Source: Ga0074139 sp046336825 (GTDB lineage Bacteria; Bdellovibrionota; Bdellovibrionia; Bdellovibrionales; Bdellovibrionaceae). From it: 8,820 nt of DNA. Both the position numbers and the translations under genes were made by a program. Location of the stretch: NCBI GenBank assembly GCA_046336825.1, contig JBKDFX010000042.1, forward strand, positions 1 to 8,820. The letters run 5' to 3'. Positions 6,253 through 8,820 of the stretch are shown here, in pieces (the stretch's first letter is position 1; every line of letters starts with the position of its first letter). The notes under the pieces are model-generated. The model saw only the letters and a list, made by a program, of their open reading frames with translations. It was not told the origin of the DNA and ran no database searches.

Positions 6253-7200
6253 ATGTCACGTCACAAAAGAAATGATGGATATAAACCTGTAATCATGGTC
6301 ACGGGCTGCACCAGCGGTGTGGGCTTGGCCATTGCTCATTTGCTCTATCAAATTCCAGAATATCGCACCATTGTCACAGGCCGCCAGCTTTCTTTAGCGA
6401 AGCTTCGTCAACTCTTTGAAGAAAAAGAAAATTTCAAAATTTTAGATTTAGATGTAACGAGTGAGTCTTCAAGAAAAAAAACAATGAATCAAATCCAAGA
6501 CCTGTGGGGGGCTGTGGACATTTTGATAAACAACGCAGGTATCTGCTATCGATCTGTTGTTGAAGACATGCATGACAGTGATGAGCAAAAGCAAATGGCC
6601 ACCAATTATTTTGGTCCCATGTCCCTCATTCGCCATGTTTTACCTTTCATGCGAGAAAAGGGGCGAGGTAAAATTATCAATGTATCGAGTGTCAGTGGAA
6701 TGTTAGCCATGCCGACAATGGCCAGCTACTCAGCTAGTAAACATGCGCTGGAGGGAGCCTCTGAAGCCTTATGGTATGAAATGAAGCCGTTCGGCATCAA
6801 TGTCAGCCTCATCCAACCTGGATTTATTCACTCTCAAAGTTTTGAAAATGTCTACTTCAGTGAAAAGTCAGCCTTGGGAACAGAAAGCACCATTCAACCC
6901 TATTCAGATTACTATCACTCCATGGGACCCTTTATTGCCAAACTCATGAAACTCTCTTGGACCTCCCCCGAAGACGTGGCCAAAAAAGTGATTCAATGCG
7001 TTCAGCAGGAAAATCCGCCCCTGTGGATTCCAGCGACACCTGATGCTGTTTTATTTTATTTTTTTCGCAGGTTGATTCCACGAAGATGGCTGATGCCCCT
7101 ACTTTTTTTCTTTTTACCTAATTCTAAATACTGGGCCCACCACCACACTTTTCGTCGTGACGCTGTAGGAGAATGGAATCGCAAAAAGAAAGCTTCCTGA
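6253..7200 (+). CDS. Short-chain dehydrogenase/reductase (classical SDR)
   Basis: This 315-residue NAD(P)-dependent oxidoreductase has a Rossmann fold. The cofactor motif T-G-x3-G-x-G is TGCTSGVG (17-24), the acidic segment DLDVTS is at 65-70, and NNAG is at 93-96. The catalytic residues are Ser146 in NVSSVSG and Tyr159/Lys163 in YSASK, with the normal 13-residue Ser-Tyr spacing. An arginine after the second strand (VTGRQ, Arg44) hints at NADP(H) preference. The C-terminal third is long, with a hydrophobic, basic segment (FYFFRRLIPRRWLMPLLFFF, 268-287) that could anchor the enzyme to membrane or bind a lipid-like substrate, as in retinol or hydroxysteroid dehydrogenase-like SDRs. The substrate is unknown. 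ATG 6253 is chosen; an in-frame TTG at 6208 would add 15 residues, and neither start has a good ribosome site. It lies 29 bp before the aldo-keto reductase, probably in the same operon. Confidence 0.92.
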   Translation: MSRHKRNDGYKPVIMVTGCTSGVGLAIAHLLYQIPEYRTIVTGRQLSLAKLRQLFEEKENFKILDLDVTSESSRKKTMNQIQDLWGAVDILINNAGICYRSVVEDMHDSDEQKQMATNYFGPMSLIRHVLPFMREKGRGKIINVSSVSGMLAMPTMASYSASKHALEGASEALWYEMKPFGINVSLIQPGFIHSQSFENVYFSEKSALGTESTIQPYSDYYHSMGPFIAKLMKLSWTSPEDVAKKVIQCVQQENPPLWIPATPDAVLFYFFRRLIPRRWLMPLLFFFLPNSKYWAHHHTFRRDAVGEWNRKKKAS

Positions 7201-7229
7201 TTCAGTGCAGTTTCAATTAAGTTAATGCC

Positions 7230-8192
7230 ATGGAATATAAAAAATTAGGGTCGACAGGTTTAAAAGTAAGTCAGTTTTCCTATGGCTCATGGGTCACATT
7301 CGGAAAACAAATGGAATTGGCTCCCGTGGTGGAATGCTTAAAAATTGCCTGGGAAAAAGGCATTAACTTTTTTGATAACGCTGAGGTCTATGCCAATGGC
7401 AAATCAGAAGAATTGATGGGACAAGCCATACGAAAAATCGGAATTCCTAGGCAACATCTGGTTATTTCAACGAAGTTTTTTTGGGGCATCGAAAATGCTA
7501 TCAACTTTAAAAACACTTTAAATCGCAAGTACCTAATGCACGCCATCGATCAATCCCTCAAGCGCTTGCAAATGGATTATGTGGATTTGGTTTTTTGTCA
7601 TAGGCCCGATCCTGAAACTCCGATTGAGGAAACTGTGATGGCCATGCATGATATGATTCAACAAGGAAAAGCTCTTTATTGGGGCACGAGCGAATGGTCA
7701 ACTCAACAAATTGAAAAGGCCTATGACTTTGCTGCTCAAAACTCTCTCCATCGTCCTCACTTTGAACAGCCCCAGTACAACCTCATTCATTCGCAAAAAG
7801 TAGAAAAAGACTTTTCACCCCTTTATACCAAAATGGGCTTGGGCTTGACCATATGGAGCCCTCTCGCCAGTGGTATTTTAACAGGAAAGTATCAAAGATC
7901 CATCCCCAGTGACTCTCGTTTAGCTATGTCGAATATGTCATGGCTCCAAGAAGAATTAAGAGCACCCCGAACACAAAGTGTCGTTCAGGGGCTTTTTGAA
8001 ATTTCCCAAGAGACTCAAATTTCAATGGCGGAGCTTGCCCTAGGATGGTGTGCTCTGAATCCCAGAGTCAGCACAGTTATTCTCGGTGCCAGTCGTCCTG
8101 AGCAATTGGTTGCCAACCTAGAAACACTTAAAAAGCTTGATCAAATAAGGCTTGTGAAGAAAAAGCTCGATGAACTGACTCTTAAAATGTAG
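7230..8192 (+). CDS. Aldo/keto reductase, AKR6 (Kv-channel beta subunit-like) type
   Basis: This 320-residue (beta/alpha)8-barrel oxidoreductase uses NADPH to reduce carbonyl compounds. The catalytic tetrad is readable: Asp49 and Tyr54 in FFDNAEVYANGKSE (47-60), Lys82 in STKFFWG (80-86) and His124 in FCHRPDPETP (122-131). NADPH-binding segments are TIWSPLASGILTGKY (207-221) and GASRPEQLVANLE (286-298). The long stretch from MEYKKLGSTGLKVS through YWGTSEWS (150-157) strongly recalls the animal voltage-gated potassium channel beta subunits and their bacterial AKR6 relatives; in those animal subunits an Asn stands where His124 is. No potassium channel gene is in the window. A likely role is detoxification of aldehydes or other carbonyls together with the upstream SDR. 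ATG 7230 begins the family's usual N-terminus; no clear Shine-Dalgarno is visible, suggesting read-through translation from the SDR transcript. Confidence 0.95.
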   Translation: MEYKKLGSTGLKVSQFSYGSWVTFGKQMELAPVVECLKIAWEKGINFFDNAEVYANGKSEELMGQAIRKIGIPRQHLVISTKFFWGIENAINFKNTLNRKYLMHAIDQSLKRLQMDYVDLVFCHRPDPETPIEETVMAMHDMIQQGKALYWGTSEWSTQQIEKAYDFAAQNSLHRPHFEQPQYNLIHSQKVEKDFSPLYTKMGLGLTIWSPLASGILTGKYQRSIPSDSRLAMSNMSWLQEELRAPRTQSVVQGLFEISQETQISMAELALGWCALNPRVSTVILGASRPEQLVANLETLKKLDQIRLVKKKLDELTLKM

Positions 8193-8256
8193 TTCCCAAA
8201 ATAATGTTCCACTTCGAGACCTCATTTCAATTAGGACTCCACTGTCAAAACCTTAC

Positions 8257-8280
8257 TCAAAAGAATTTAAATTCTTTTGA
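8257..8280. repeat. Perfect 24-bp palindrome
   Basis: The 12-base half TCAAAAGAATTT (8257-8268) is followed directly by its exact reverse complement (8269-8280), without a spacer. A further direct copy of the TCAAAA element lies 12 bp upstream at 8245-8250. It could be an operator for a dimeric repressor, since its right end overlaps a -35-like hexamer. As RNA it could form a 10-bp stem with a UUAA loop 64 nt after the aldo-keto reductase stop. The AT-rich stem without a following T-run makes a strong terminator unlikely. Confidence 0.75.
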
Positions 8281-8306
8281 CGATTCTTAAACTTATTGCA
8301 GATAAG
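8277..8306 (+). promoter_or_regulatory. Possible promoter of the vWA lipoprotein, overlapping the palindrome
   Basis: TTGACG (8277-8282, five of six to the -35 consensus) and GATAAG (8301-8306, four of six to the -10) are 18 bp apart. The -35 shares four bases with the palindrome's right arm, as expected for a repressor-controlled promoter. Transcription from about 8313 would give a leader of roughly 175 nt carrying the hairpin at 8338-8365. Confidence 0.35.
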
Positions 8307-8337
8307 TTCGACAGGACCAAACATGAAGATTTATTTA

Positions 8338-8365
8338 ACTGAAGCGCTGCGCACGTGCTTTCAGT
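8338..8365 (+). other. Bulged GC-rich hairpin in the leader of the vWA lipoprotein
   Basis: ACTGAAGCGC (8338-8347) pairs with GTGCTTTCAGT (8355-8365) around a 7-nt loop TGCGCAC, with one bulged T and one G-T pair. It is a GC-rich patch inside an otherwise AT-rich intergenic stretch. No T-run follows on the plus strand, so it is not a standard terminator. It may be a leader RNA structure, a protein-binding site, or chance. Confidence 0.45.
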
Positions 8366-8488
8366 GACTTAGATTGTCTCAAGTTGAACGTAAAATTCAA
8401 AATAAAAGATCATTTCAACGGCTTAGCTCACTTCCTTTCAACTCTCCTTGAATACTAGCAAAATAATTAAAAGGCACTGGGAGGAAAA

Positions 8489-8820
8489 ATGGAAACAAAC
8501 ACTATGAGAAATATGAGCAAGGTTGCTTTGATCTCAAGTCTGCTAATGGGCTTAAGCGCTTGTGATAAATCGGGTGGCGGAATTTCCATTTTAGCTGCTG
8601 AAGAGAACTTTAAAGTTTCAGTGAGCACTCAACCCAAGCCTATTGATATTCTATGGGTCATTGATAACTCTGGGTCTATGAATTCTTCACAAACCAATTT
8701 GGCGAGTAACTTCGGTGCCTTTATCCAGGATTTCATCACTTTAAATTATGACTTTCGTATGGCCGTCACCACTTCAGACACTTGGTACAATCAATATTCT
8801 GGTAATGCATTCTTTAGCCC
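8489..8820 (+). CDS. Lipoprotein with von Willebrand factor A domain, N-terminal part
   Basis: The first 110 codons are present; the gene runs off the right edge. The start ATG 8489 follows GGGAGGA at 8479-8485. The N-terminus is a lipoprotein signal peptide: Lys11, a hydrophobic core (12-22) and the lipobox LSAC with the lipidated Cys25. A short linker rich in Gly/Ser follows. The vWA domain starts with IDILWVIDNSGSM (52-64), containing the MIDAS metal-binding D-x-S-x-S as Asp59, Ser61 and Ser63. It continues with LASNFGAFIQDFITLNYDFRMAVTTSDT (71-98), where the hydrophobic strand RMAVTTSD is the usual second strand of the domain. vWA domains bind protein ligands through a divalent metal, so this is probably a surface or periplasmic binding protein. 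Two in-frame ATGs (8504, 8513) are alternative starts that also keep the signal peptide. The partner and role are unknown. Confidence 0.9.
   Translation, partial: METNTMRNMSKVALISSLLMGLSACDKSGGGISILAAEENFKVSVSTQPKPIDILWVIDNSGSMNSSQTNLASNFGAFIQDFITLNYDFRMAVTTSDTWYNQYSGNAFFS

Overview
The window is a moderately AT-rich bacterial chromosome segment of roughly 8.8 kb with densely packed genes. It reads like a member of the Bdellovibrionota (Bdellovibrio-like delta-proteobacteria). Three things suggest this: a long protein mixing receiver-like, PAS-like and PilZ-like modules, a lipoprotein with a von Willebrand A domain introduced by a 'DILWVIDNSGSM' segment, and the style of the short membrane-anchored proteins. 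This assignment is inference from gene style; no rRNA or other decisive taxonomic marker is present.

Left edge (1-607): the C-terminal part of a tyrosine recombinase runs in from outside the window and stops at 316. A 22-bp tandem repeat and a rho-independent terminator follow, then an initiator tRNA-fMet gene on the minus strand. An integrase tail next to the 3' end of a tRNA suggests that an integrated element lies to the left and ends near this tRNA.

Region 608-2790: a small membrane-anchored protein of unknown function (minus strand) is divergent from an MFS transporter. The transporter is followed with a 1-nt gap by an O6-alkylguanine-DNA alkyltransferase gene that starts at TTG; the pair looks translationally coupled.

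Region 2837-6141: a 644-residue minus-strand protein with receiver-like, PilZ-like and PAS-like parts is divergent from a canonical NupC-type (CNT family) nucleoside transporter. A 117-bp control region lies between them.

Region 6142-8192: a short-chain dehydrogenase/reductase and an aldo-keto reductase closely resembling the Kv-channel beta subunit (AKR6) type lie 29 bp apart and probably form a redox operon. The dehydrogenase lacks a visible Shine-Dalgarno sequence and may be made from a leaderless mRNA.

Right edge (8193-8820): a 296-bp gene-free stretch contains a perfect 24-bp palindrome, an overlapping possible promoter and a bulged hairpin. It precedes a vWA-domain lipoprotein that is cut off by the window end. 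No CRISPR array, insertion sequence, defence system or clearly new multi-gene system is visible. The least explained items are the multi-module receiver/PilZ protein and the regulatory region in front of the lipoprotein.
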